A stretch of 64,000 nt of DNA from Phyllostachys edulis (taxonomy: Eukaryota > Streptophyta > Magnoliopsida > Poales > Poaceae), in NCBI GenBank assembly GCA_036346405.1, contig CM070562.1:108328999-108392998 (forward strand). The letters are read 5' to 3'. Below are positions 12,005-22,949 of the stretch, one piece after another. The stretch's first letter is position 1. Each line of letters begins with the position of its first letter. The position numbers and the translations under genes were made by a program. A model generated the notes under the pieces. That model saw only the letters and a program-made list of their open reading frames with translations. It searched no databases and was not told the origin of the DNA.

Positions 12005-12566
12005 GTCTAAGTAGGTACTCTAGGTAGTGGATGCTCTCTTTATTTTTGCCCTCGTATATCTGTATCTACGTGAGTAACCTTTTACTATAGAAGGTTGCAC
12101 ATTAGCAGCAGTCAACAAGATGGATGGAATTGTTGCTCTTACCTAGCAAGAATATTTTATGTTCTATGCAAACGTATGTGCCTCAATCAACTAGGAAAAA
12201 CTGTTATACAGGACGATGTGAATTTATTATAACTTGAATTATATGCAGCATACTGCAGGCCTTATATTCTCACATAGGTTGCATTTTTACAATGCACCAT
12301 CCAGTTAAGGTAAACCAACTCCAATATATACAAAACAGACCACATTTTCACTGTTCAAATACTGGCACAATGCCTGATGTCACATGTTATTACGTAGACA
12401 GATTAGATAACAATCGCACGAACAAGACTTCTTGCCATGGGTTTGCTACTTTGCTCACGGTATATTACAGACCAAATATAGGTAGGCAACTTAGCTGTCA
12501 CATCAGACACGTTTGACAAGATAGATGCTCCAAATGTATGCACCCTTGGCAGTTAAACCGATCGAT
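12005..12566. other. convergent intergenic spacer between PTC52-like and SERINC genes
   Basis: About 560 bp with no coding signal. It must contain both 3-prime UTRs and polyadenylation signals, so the two transcripts may overlap as natural antisense partners. AT-rich. Confidence 0.5.
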
Positions 12567-15558
12567 CTAGAATTCCCTGTCGGGGAAGAGGAGGGGAGCT
12601 ACAAGGGACCAGATGTACAGACCTGCCGTTGCCCACTGGGTTGCAAGCCTGACCCAGACAGATGGCCACCCAACATCAACAAGCTTTCCACTCTCACCAA
12701 CTGAAGTCGACCAGCCAGTCAAGAGCATCGCCGAATACATGCTTGCCAGGGAGAAGATGAGGTGAAAGAAAGAGTAGGAGTACGTCACTGGCCTTGGTAC
12801 GTCCTTATGTACTTCCTCATCTGCCTTGCTGAAGGGGAGCAATGGCTTGTCGGCACCTGAAGAAAGGGCAACGAGATGATTAGCAACATATACTACATAA
12901 ATGTGGAAAATTAGTTCTGTAGCCAGAGAAGGCAATCTAACCAGCACGTGGTGAATCTGGTGCTGAGAGTACAGTTGCAGAAGAGCCAGCACGAACAGCA
13001 GAATAGACCACAGAAAGGACGGTGGTTAGCAATCCCAATGTAAGGCTACCAGTTGACACAGCTTTCGAGTGATTGTGAAGCCCGTTGCATTCGTAATCCC
13101 TTGGCTCACTGGAAAGTCCACTGTAACACAGATAGGTGCAGTAGAGGGCAATAACTGATGCAGGCAGCAAGCTACCATTGATCTGCCAAAATAATATAAT
13201 TCCGATTCATCATTGGTACAAGCCAGTAACTATATTCAGCCAAAATGTAATAGCAGCAATAGCTTATGGGTGAAACAGTTACAAGCTAAATAATAAAATA
13301 GATCCACAGAGCAGATCCAGAATAGCATTTATCATAATGCACAAACACATCTCCTACAACTTTTCATGGCCCAACCATGGACATGATATTCTGGATGAAC
13401 CAAATACTACGAATAAACCATGTTATAAGAAAATACATAACAAGGCACAAGACAATACCTTTGGGTGCAGGGCAACAATAGCGAACACAAAAACAAGAAT
13501 CAATGTGAAGACAATGAAGAACAGATTGAGTCCACAGTCATGTCCGGATGGAGTGAACCAGTGAAAGAGTAGACCCGAGAAAGAGAATGTGGCAATGTAA
13601 CAGACAGCTGAGACAACCAATAGAGCCATGTACCTGCAGTGATAAACAGGAAGTAAATAATAGCAGATTTTGAGAAATCAAAGAAGCTCACTCTAAACCA
13701 ACGGAGGCTGAATGAGAACAAGGGCAAAGATCAGCTACCAACCAGAACTGTTCATCCTTAGCGACCCAGTTCTCATTCCATCCATGCACGAAGTCCAACA
13801 AAAGAACAACCTGAACAAGGAGAAATAGTCCAGATCCAAACTTGGATATCGACTCTGCAAAAACAAAGAAATGTAGTCAGCATCCCGGACTTTGGAATGA
13901 TGAGCACCCAGCTCCAATAAGGCCACTAACATAAGTTACATGACACAGAATGTGATAATGTTGCTTTGTCCGAAACAGAATAGCAACTTTAATTGTTCAA
14001 GAAACAGCAGAGCCTATCATCAATTTGTTGGTTTGAAAATTCCATTGACTAGTGAAAGGTTACAGCAAGCAACAAGTAGATTGAACAAGAAAGCCATAAA
14101 GGCAGTGTCACTTTTTTCCATAAATCGATCACTCATCCACCAAATCATCAAGCTGCCAACTCATGTTGTTTTCTTTACAAATAAACTAGCAAGTATGTAA
14201 TGGACAATATCAATAGTTGATGTATCTTCAAACACAATACCAGAGCAAATGTTAATCCAAATGGGATTAGTTCCGTGTCTAGCACACAGCTAGTGAAGCC
14301 AAGGACATGTTGACCCAAAAGACCAACAAGAATAGGCATTAATTGTTGAGAACATAGGCCTCCCACTATAAATCCCATATCTGACACCAAATGCAACAGT
14401 GCCCCTTTTGACACAATTTCCTTTCTTCTGTTCTCCGAATTTAAATCAAACCATACCTTCTATCTCCAACTCAATAGAATACTGACCCAACAACTAAACC
14501 CACAAGGATACATGCCACTTGAACCACATTGAAATTTAGTACAATATGTATACCCACAATTTCTTCTATTGTTGGAAATACAATATTCGTCTTGATAATG
14601 CAGAATCCATGTAGCCACCTTTTGTTTTGCACATTAGTAGGTCTACAATTTCGCATTATTGATGTAGCAATATCCATCTGAAACTAACCTGACTTCAAAA
14701 CTTACTTATATATTCTTCGGTTTAGAAAGTGTGATAGCCACACCCCCCCCCCCCGGCGTAGCGCAGGGATTCAAAAGTGCAATACATCAACTAAGCAACT
14801 CCTGACGGGCTCCCGGTGGCCATCTCCTATTGGCATCCTCTAACAGCGTTGGGGAAGGAACGCACCTTGCTACTCCCATGGTTTGTTCTTTTTTGTTTAT
14901 TATTGTCTACTTTATGCTGATTTGAGCCGATTTGAGTCAACTTTCAATGGAAATGTCCTTCCGCAATTATGTTGACCATGTGCAATACATATTGCACAGA
15001 TTGACTATACAAAGAGCTGCATATGTGGAAAGGGGGCTCACCGTAGAAGCTGACGACGCCGTTGGGCACGAAGAACATGAGGAAGACTATGACGGCCCAG
15101 CAGAAGATCTTGGCCATCCACCCGCCATGGTGGATCTTGTCGCGGGGGTCCTTCTGGTCCTTAATGCCGGCCATGATGACGGCGAGGATGGTGAAGAAGA
15201 GGAAGTTGCCGAGGCTGACCCTGAGCACCGCGTCGGTCTCGAACCACTCGCGGTCCGGCGTCTTGTGAAAGTGGTTAATCCCTGCACAAGAGGAAGAAAC
15301 GCCATCGAATTTTTCGACCAATTCGAGAGAAATCGAATGGGGGGAGGGGGGGGGGGTTGCGTTGGGTTACGCACATGGGATGGACTGGAGGAGGGGCGCG
15401 GCGACCTCGCGGAGCGCCCAGGAGGCGAAGAGGGAGAGCGCGAAGAGGCCGCAGTACGCGATGCGGGCGGAGCGGCGGCCGATGCTGCCGACCGCCGTCC
15501 GGCACGCCTCGCACGCGCACGCGGCGCAGCACGACGCCAGGCACGACGCCGCCCACAT
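12567..15558 (-). CDS. SERINC/TMS-family serine incorporator (6 exons, 413 aa)
   Basis: Read on the reverse strand, exons are 15558-15375, 15281-15042, 13854-13743, 13633-13459, 13182-12942 and 12856-12567. All introns are GT/AG. The sum is 1242 nt, exactly 413 codons plus stop. The start at 15558 opens with the Cys-rich N-terminus typical of the family (CLASCCAACACEACRT). Many hydrophobic segments follow, with family landmarks such as FHKTPDREWFETDAVLR and GGWMAKIFCW in exon 2 and the FHLIFSLASMYSAMLLTGW block near the C-terminus. SERINC proteins are multi-pass membrane proteins implicated in incorporating serine into phosphatidylserine and sphingolipids. The plant members are poorly characterised. 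Intron 2 (13855-15041) is the longest and contains no recognisable insertion, only a 12-C run at 14743-14754. The protein length matches the usual ~400 aa, and no disabling change is seen. Confidence 0.93.
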
Positions 15559-16100
15559 GGTTGGGTGGCTCTCTCTGGCGGGCGATCAGATCGAATCGAT
15601 CGGAAAGGAATTCGACGCTGGCCTCGGATTTGGGGATTTCTGGGGAAACTTTGGGGAACGCGTGTTGGGGAGGAGACGGTGAGGAAAAGAAGGGGAAATG
15701 ATGCGGATTCGATTGCGATTTGCGAATTTGTTACTGCGCGAGCCGGACTGGGTAGCCGCCGGGCCGGTGGGGTTGGTTGAGTTGGACAAGATAAGGAGAC
15801 CGAGTCAGCTACATTATTCTACACCCTTCTTTTTACCGACAAGCGACAATATAATTCGTGCGCGCGAGCGCGTTTGGGTAACGCGAGCCCACCGTGGGAA
15901 CCCTGCGATGCACAACGAAGGGCTAAGATTAAAGGATAGTGCGATTCCCCCTCCGTAACCTCGGATGTGTTTGAATGAGTGGATGAAGTGTCCATGTACT
16001 AGACGGCTTGGGAAGTACCATCTCGTTCGACGAAAGGGAATATCCTAGGGAAATGTTGCAACATTCCATTCGACGAAAACAACTAAACCACGTGATTCAG
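15559..16100. other. 5-prime flank of the SERINC gene
   Basis: Upstream region of the reverse-strand SERINC gene. It is GC-rich close to the ATG and becomes mixed beyond about 15800. No clear core promoter motif was recognised. Confidence 0.4.
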
Positions 16101-16619
16101 AACCTCCTCGCCCAACTATGCTGCATGCGCTCACTATCCCAGAGCTACGTCGCCGCCCCGCACAGATCGTCGGCGTCGCCCTGCTCTTAGCGCCGCTGGC
16201 ACTTGGAGATCCAGAAGATGCTGCTTCTCCTCCCTCCGCCGCCCACTTGGAGACCCCCAAGGTGCCGCCTTTCCTTCTATCTTTCGTATTTGCTTTCCTC
16301 CTCTCCCTATCGATCTGATTTTACCCTGCTCTCCTCTAGAACGGGCGACGTCTACAGTAGCTCGACGGTGTTGGCTGGTGGATCTAAGATCGGTGTGAAG
16401 TTCTTGCGCGCCGGTGACGTCAGTCTTCTGATTTGGCGTCTCCTTCTTCCCATCCCAGTCTACCTCCTCTCCCTCAAGTTGGTGTGAAGTTGTCGCGGAA
16501 ACCGAAGGTATGTCCCGAAATCACACATCTTTTCTTCTTTTTTAACTAAACTGGACAATTTTAGCTATTGTCTACACCTTTCTCACATATTGTGCTTGTT
16601 GGGAGCAGGTTTGGTTGTT

Positions 16620-17095
16620 CATGACGCAGGAGCGTACTGTATGAGCATGGCTTCGACCTACAACCTGAGGTTGATACCACCTGAGTACTGGGTACAAACT
16701 ATGACCTACATGCCTTTGTAGTTTTTAGTGATTGACTGATTGTTGCTCGATCGGCGAATGCTACTGCATTGCTATTTCCTTATCCTAAAACCATTTGGAG
16801 ATAGTCATTCAAGTTGTTATTCCTTTCTTGGGTTGTTCATGTCTGTCTGTGCCCTTCCCTCTTCCATTCCATGCTCATTCAACCAATATGTCATCTATTT
16901 GCTTCACAGGTAGAAGACGACGGGTCCATCATTAAGATCAGGCATGGGGAGACATTTGACGATTGCATGAAGTTCTTTGATGGTCTCTCTTCCTACCTCA
17001 TTCATTTTGATGACGTCATCTTGTGGAGGATTATTGAAGTTTTTCAGCCTGACTCATTCATTTTCGTGTGGTTGTGCATGATTGTGAATGGATAA
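16620..17095 (+). other. possible gene fragment of unknown identity
   Basis: Two short stretches look exon-like. At about 16641-16700 a frame opens MSMASTYNLRLIPPEYW. After a plausible CACAG acceptor at about 16905-16910, a second frame at 16911-17040 begins VEDDGSIIKIRHGETFDDC. Composition and absence of stops suggest a decayed or partial gene rather than random sequence, but I recognise no family. It lies just left of the SIRE solo LTR at 17272, so insertion or rearrangement may have disrupted it. Confidence 0.25.
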
Positions 17096-17779
17096 AGGCA
17101 ATACAAATTGTAGTAGTATCACTCGAGATTGCCCTGTTATGTACCATTTGCATTTGTCGAAGTCGGTCCTGTCTAGAATCAGAAGCTACCCGCAATAAAA
17201 TTATTCAACGGCTTAAAATCTTCTTGGCCATACACATTTACCATCAGTTGAATGTGTGAAAGATCTAGACCTGTCATTATGTATTAATGAAGTTTTGGTG
17301 ATTAATGACAAATCTAATTGTAAGACTAACACATTTATTGATATACATATTGTGTAGTCTTATTTGGATATAAAGGTGAAAACCATGAAGGCATGCATGT
17401 GATTAATGACAAATCCAATTCATTGGATAAACAAAAAGAAAATCCAAACAGGTATGCATTTATAATGATAAATCTATTTGTGAGACTAACTCTTCTATTT
17501 GCCTTATCTCATGATTAGTCTCATTTGGATATAAAGAACAAAAGAGGCATGCATTCGACTTCATAGTTCATATATATTGTTGCTTTCCTCGGATCTAAAA
17601 TATAGGTTGAACCCCACCAAAAGATTAACCTAAATATGTGCATATGTTCTTATTACATATTCATGTATGCACACATATAGGGGGAGTTCATTCTATATTT
17701 TGAGGTTTCATTAGTATTGATCCATATTTCGCTTTCCACATATATTTGGAATCTTTACTTTAAAACATATCCTTTGAAT

Positions 17780-18235
17780 ATATTTAACTTGAATAGTTAA
17801 TATATTCATATGAGTATATATGAGACTTGTGTAGTTCATATATCCTTGAATATATTTAACTTGTGTAGTTAATATATTCATGTGAGTATATAAGACTTGT
17901 GTAGTCTAAATATACTTATATGTGAGTATAACATAACTTGTGTAGTTCATGTGTACTCACATATTCTTGAATATATTTAACTTGCATAGTTAATATATTC
18001 ATGTGTGTATATAAGACTTGTGTAGTCTAAATGTACTTATATGTGAGTATAACATAACTTGTGTAGTTCATGTGTACTCACATATCCTTGAATATATATA
18101 ACTTGTGTAGTTAATATATTCATGTGTGTATATGAGACATGTGTGCTCATATATCATTTGAGTATATATAACTTGTGTAGTTATATATATTCATATGAGT
18201 ATATACAACTTGTGTAGTGCGTATATACTCATACC
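17780..18235. repeat. tandem array inside the solo LTR (ACTTGTGTAGTT units)
   Basis: Repeating pieces built on ACTTGTGTAGTT, ATATATTCATGTGTGTATAT and CTCACATATCCTTGAATATAT occur about ten times with irregular spacing. It is non-coding. Confidence 0.8.
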
Positions 18236-18417
18236 AATCTACATTCAATTATTTGTTATTGAAGTGGTTATCATCAATTACCAAAGAGGGAAAAATTATG
18301 GTATCTTGTCCTACCATTATGAGTTAATGGTATGTTGTGGTAATTAATGATAATCATATTATGGAATTAACATTTTCCATAAGTTGGATAAGCAGGTTAT
18401 GTTTCATGATAATAAAG

Positions 18418-18765
18418 ACTTGAGATGATATCATGTGTTGATGATCATCAAGTCAAGAGGAGTTCCATAATGTGTTGGTGGAAGTCAAGTGAAGGAAATC
18501 ATCGTGTGTTGATGATGTTCAAGAAGAAGAGATGATCATGTGTTGATCATCAAGTCAAGTGAAGGACCATCATGCGTTGATGGAGGTCAAGTGAAAAGTG
18601 CATCATGTGTTGATGCATATCAAGACTCGGGATGGAAGATGTCATCATGTGCTGATGAGCATCAAGTCAAGATCCCGAAGTGAAGCTTCATCATGCGTTG
18701 ATGAAGGTCAAGTGAAGAACTCATCATGTGTTGATGAGTATTCAAGTCAAGGACCCGGACTTGAA
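18418..18765. repeat. tandem array inside the solo LTR (CATCATGTGTTGATG units)
   Basis: At least seven degenerate units combine CATCATGTGTTGATG with CATCAAGTCAAG, often separated by GTGAAG. GTTGATGATCATCAA-like stretches are self-complementary. Confidence 0.8.
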
Positions 18766-18994
18766 GTGAGGATGTGCGTCATCAAGCTTCAAGTGGTTGC
18801 GCAAGGCAAATGTATGACTAGTTAGGGCTAAGAATGTGTTCCTAATCTTTTACCGGTCTCGGTGTTTGGTTGGGAGACCGGATTGCTAGTATAGGTTGCC
18901 GTACTATTAAGAGGGGTCTTTGACTAGTAGCTTGAGTTAGTCATGTGTTGATAGCTCATTGTGTTTGCTCTAGCTCACCTTAACATGTTGTCAA

Positions 18995-19350
18995 TATTTG
19001 CGAATGCGTTTTGCAAATAGTTGTGGCTCATGGATAATCCTTGTAGCATGTGACTTTGGTTTGCGAATGTGTTTTGCAAATGGTGTAAGTAAATGTACCT
19101 TATTCCTTGCAGTGTGATTCTATAAGTTGGCAAATGTGTTTTGCAAGTTGTTGAGAATCTCACGTGAATCCTTGTTTGCATCGCGCGTCAATTCGGTGGC
19201 AAATGTGTTTTGCTAACTAAGTTGAAGCAGAGTGCAATTTGTGGTATGATTCTAAAAGTTGGCAAATGTGTTTTAAAACCTGTTGAGAATCTTGCCTTTG
19301 AACCCTTGTTTGCATCACTTGTCAATTGTCAAATGTGTTTTGCAATTGAA
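18995..19350. repeat. tandem array inside the solo LTR (GCAAATGTGTTTTGCAA units)
   Basis: Six degenerate units of TTGGCAAATGTGTTTTGCAA, spaced by about 50-65 bp. The core TTGCAAA/TTTGCAA gives each unit a short inverted repeat. Confidence 0.8.
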
Positions 19351-19746
19351 TTTGTTTTGGATGCAAACTGCTATTTTCTCTGGGAAATCGGTTGTACCGA
19401 CGTGTATTGGGAGGTTCAACCGCGCTGCGGTTAAACCAGATTTTTGGTGCGGTTTGACCGAAAATCGGTTGTTCCGATTTCCAGTTGGCGGTTCAAGAAA
19501 ACCAGAACCGATGTTATTTCGACCCGGAGCTCTCTTGATAATCGGTTGAACTGTATTTGTAAAACAGTTGAACCGCTCTATGGTTGTACCGAATGTGTGT
19601 TGGCGGTTGTACCAAACTAGTGCCCAACGGCTAGTTTTATGACCGTTAGAGGGAGTGCGGTTGTACCGATTCCTAGTTGGCGGTTGAATCGCTACTGCTG
19701 ATTTTTCAACAGACTTTTCCACAATGGCTAGTTTTTGTGTGTGAGC

Positions 19747-19754
19747 TATAAATA
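19747..19754 (+). promoter_or_regulatory. TATA box of the SIRE-type LTR
   Basis: TATAAATA sits about 850 bp before the LTR end, in the position expected for the U3/R boundary promoter of a copia LTR. Confidence 0.5.
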
Positions 19755-20734
19755 CCCACCTTGGCCATGTGTGGGAGGTAGCTGAGTGCTGTTGGTGTTC
19801 CCATTCATACTATTGAGCTAGTGCAAGCCCTCTACTCTCATTTGTGCATGTGTTGCACTTAGTGAGCTTTGAGAGGCAAACCCTAAGTGTATGTGTTGCC
19901 TTAGGTAGTGGATTGAGTATCCACTTGAGCTTAGACACTTGATTAGTTCAAGTGAGAGTTCTAAGACTTGTTACTCTTGGTGTTTGCTGATACCTAGACG
20001 GCGTGGTGGCATCGTTACGCCGGTGAGCTTCTCAAAGAAGATTGTGAGAAGACCTGGGCGGTTTGTGAGTGGCGTGGTGCTCGTCATCTCCGGAGTGGAG
20101 GAAAGAGCAACCCTAGTGGAGTGAGGTGTTGGTTCGGTTTGGAACCGGTCCAAGTGGTTGGACTTACCTCGGAGGTGGATGCTCAATTCGTGGAGCCGGT
20201 CCAATTAGTTTGGGCTTGCCTCAACGTGGATTAGGGGAGACCAGCAAGTCTCCGAACACCACGGTAAAACATCGTCGTGTCTGTTGTGGTTTGCATTCTT
20301 GTGCTTTACATATTGCAATTTATATTCTTTGAATTAAATTGCTTATTCATTGTAGATGAATGCTTGCCTAGCTTTGTGCTATTTACACTGATTAAATTGT
20401 ATAGCTTACAAGTCCTTGCTTAATTGTTATATTTATCAATAGACTTGTATTGTTGGTGCACTTAGGTGAACCTAGTTGATTTAGGCTTTAATTGTGCAAA
20501 ACTGTATTTGTATTAGCTTCCGCATTAGAAATCGGTTTTAGCCAAAGAAGTTTTTTAAACACCTATTCACCCCTCCTCTAGTCGGCCTCCTCGATCTTAC
20601 AAGGCCAAATGTGTGTTAGGTCATAGGTCTTGTTCAGACATTGGTTATCCCTAATTAAATTCATGTTAATGTAAGATTAGCTTGCAGAGTGATATTTGCA
20701 GTAGAAGAGTGAGCATTCTGTGTAGAAGCTCAGA

Positions 20735-21289
20735 TTACTTTGGACTAGTAAAATGGGCAAATATATAGTTCGACTGGTAAAATAGAATGAGAATTGCCTG
20801 CATTACTACTTCACGGGTGAACTTACTACCTCTAGCGAGAGGGTTACCATAGCCAACTTCATCCATCAAACCAAACAACAGCTTGAACCATCCAGGACCA
20901 TCGTATCCAATGCCTTTGCTCCTCTCCTCCTTCACTATCTTTCTAGGGATGGTTTGGGTTGGTGTGGGAGGTGCTGGTGTTGGTGATACTTGGCTTTGTT
21001 CCTTGTTCTTGGCCGAGTATGCACTGGAGCGTGGCTTTGGCTTGCTTGCTCTTGTGTTCTTGTGGAGAGCAGGGGGTGCTTGTGCTTGGTTTGCCTTCGG
21101 GCGTGAAAGTGAATAATGAGGCTTTGGCTTTGTGTGGCTGGTGAAGGAATGGGATGCTTGTGTGGTGGCTTTGTGTGAGGGGGGAGGCTTATGTGGAGTG
21201 CTCTCGGCTGAGGAATGGGTTATGTGGGGAATGACCTTGTGAATAGAGGCTTTGGCTGGTTCTTTTACCCTGGCTATGTTTATGTCCAT
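20735..21289 (-). CDS. hypothetical basic, Pro/His-rich protein (184 aa)
   Basis: A continuous reverse-strand frame starts at a real ATG (21289). The first ~110 residues are low-complexity and rich in Pro, His, Lys, Ser and Thr. The next part is more complex, with KGIGYDGPGWFKLLFGLMDE then VGYGNPLARGSKFTRE, which looks like a folded or conserved segment. I do not recognise the family. No intron or domain context is evident, and the end of the frame (Ile/Phe-rich) may be read-through past a splice site near 20835. It lies just right of the solo LTR. It could be the last piece of a gene whose other part is the fragment near 16620-17095, separated by the LTR insertion; that is speculation. Confidence 0.35.
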   Translation of the reverse strand: MDINIARVKEPAKASIHKVIPHITHSSAESTPHKPPPSHKATTQASHSFTSHTKPKPHYSLSRPKANQAQAPPALHKNTRASKPKPRSSAYSAKNKEQSQVSPTPAPPTPTQTIPRKIVKEERSKGIGYDGPGWFKLLFGLMDEVGYGNPLARGSKFTREVVMQAILILFYQSNYIFAHFTSPK

Positions 21290-21299
21290 TATGCCTCTT

Positions 21300-22330
21300 G
21301 CTTATCCATTTCCCCCTCAATGTGGGTTGTTTGCATTAGGGCCTTTGGTCCATAGGGAGTTCTATGCACTATTCTTCGGATTTTCTACTTCGGACGGTTA
21401 GTCAGTAATACTGAAAGTGGGTGTTGGGCTAGGTAAAAGGAATGAGTCAATAGTTCATCAGGCATTGTTGGATTTTTCTACGGCGAAAGTAAGTTAGGAA
21501 AAGTGGGTGTCGGATTTATAGAATTGCCGGGAGATGAGACCCACTGGAGGTCAGACGGTGTCGACTAACTTAGGTTGGTTTGGGAACATGGGTGATGCTA
21601 CTGAAATCTGACGGCAACCTCTTCTCTACTCTAACTCTATTTATTGTTTTCAATTTGCTACTGATCTTTTAGGCTGTCAGCGGTCGATGGAGATGTGGAT
21701 CGAGGAAAAGATTTGACTGGCTGGTGATGAATGGACAAGGAAAGTCTTCGGCGACATGCGATGCAAGATTTTATTATTCTTTTGTAATATATTCGGGATT
21801 GTGATATTTATAATTTGTTCTGATGTAAATAATTCTTGTAATTAAATCAAGAATGTAATAATGTTGTATTATTACTTCCAGATTCATTTGTAATTTCTAG
21901 AGATGGATTATTGTAATTTAATTATGCGTTTGTATTTAATGCTTTACCTTCGCTTGCAATTAATTCTTGTATGTTGCTTTGATGGAATGAATTATTGTAA
22001 TTTAACTTCGAGTTTGTATTTAAATGTTTTACCTTTGATTGTAATGGATTTTTGTAATTGACTCTGAGATTGTATTGATGATTTATTCTTGCGGCGATAT
22101 TTGTACTGTAAATTCTGTTTGATGAACTATTTATAATATTCTCTTATATGAAATTGCTTGGTGATGCGATTAATATTAATATGAAGTTATGCTTTGTTCG
22201 TTCTTAGAAAAGTTTAATTTACTGCCAATTAGTTTGATTTTCCGGGTTCTCACATAAACACAATGCATAAGTGTCGCTAGTTGATTGTGCTCACATGTTT
22301 GTAGGCTTTGTTAACCATAGAGTGGTCGTA
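21300..22330. other. AT-rich intergenic DNA with degenerate ~86-bp repeats
   Basis: No gene seen. Around 21905-22080 the phrases ATTATTGTAATTTAA and GTTTGTATTTAAATG followed by TTTTACCTT recur at roughly 86-bp spacing. The sequence from 21660 to 22250 is strongly AT-rich. Confidence 0.45.
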
Positions 22331-22337
22331 GTTGACC

Positions 22338-22478
22338 TGGTCGTAATAAAACTTGTGACCATGAAGTGATCGTAGTAAGGCTTACGATCATGAGGTGGCC
22401 GTAGAAAATCTTACGACCACAAAATGGTCGTATAAGAACTTACGACCATATAGGTGGTCGTAAAATAATTTACGACCA
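22338..22478. repeat. array of five 24-nt palindromes at a 29-bp period
   Basis: Palindromes start at 22338, 22367, 22396, 22425 and 22455. Each opens with TGGTCGTA (or a one-base variant) and closes with TTACGACCA (or a variant). An AT-rich 6-7-nt loop separates the 8-9-bp arms, and 5-6-bp linkers join the units. The alternating direct and inverted copies resemble subterminal transposase-binding repeats of CACTA-type DNA transposons, but no CACTA terminus was found. Confidence 0.85.
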
Positions 22479-22785
22479 CTCGGCTAAGTTTCTCCCTTAT
22501 TGATGATAAGGAATATCCTTACGAATAACATGAAGATATTGCTATCTATAATAACAATTATAGATAAATAATTTAATTAATTGAGGATTATTAGATCATC
22601 GTCAATGCATATAAAACTATTAAATCCATTCAGTTAAAAAAAATTTCTGCAAGGTGGACGATCGGACTACATGCAGCGTTTCGCTAGCTTCTCTCCTCCT
22701 CTCCCTTCCCTCTCCTTCTTTCTCTTTTTTCAGAAAATAAAAGTGAATTTTGCCCAAATTTTGTGGGTATTTTATAGGAGAGGTT

Positions 22786-22942
22786 GTGTCACCATTTGGA
22801 ATAACGACATGGACTTATGGGGTCTCTGTCGTCATTTGGAACGACGACATGGTCTTTCGGCACTAGTTGGTTACTTAATAGGGCTCCTATCGCCATTCCA
22901 AATAGCGATATGGCCATTTCGCCATTTGGAATAGCGACAAAA
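22786..22942. repeat. second palindrome array with an ATTTGGAA core
   Basis: Four imperfect palindromes near 22786, 22826, 22878 and 22917 share a GTCG-CC-ATTTGGAA-AGCGAC style layout. One unit carries the core in inverse (CCATTCCAAAT). Spacing is irregular (about 40-52 bp). It is another candidate subterminal repeat cluster, 300 bp from the first. Confidence 0.7.
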
Positions 22943-22949
22943 GCCTATT

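Larger units (their letters stand above)
17272..20601 (+). mobile_element. SIRE/Maximus-type Ty1/copia solo LTR (~3.3 kb)
   Basis: It begins TGTCATTATG and ends CGATCTTACA. Flanking 5-mers AGACC (17267-17271) and AGGCC (20602-20606) differ at one base and are a plausible target duplication. The terminal ~600 bp, including CACCTATTCACCCCTCC just before the end, are clearly homologous to the reverse complement of the LTR at 58271-58976. There is no internal coding region, so it is a solo LTR left by LTR-LTR recombination, or a lone LTR after deletion. TATAAATA at 19747-19754 is a likely LTR promoter. Three internal tandem arrays account for much of its unusual length. Confidence 0.75.

Noticed and set aside
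14932..15780. 282-codon forward ORF over SERINC exons 1-2
   Set aside because: Antisense shadow of GC-rich SERINC exons; acidic/Arg-rich low-complexity translation.
22338..22478. Regular 29-bp palindromic repeats look like a CRISPR array
   Set aside because: The linkers are only 5-6 bp, so there are no spacers, and the setting is plant nuclear DNA with introns and retrotransposons.
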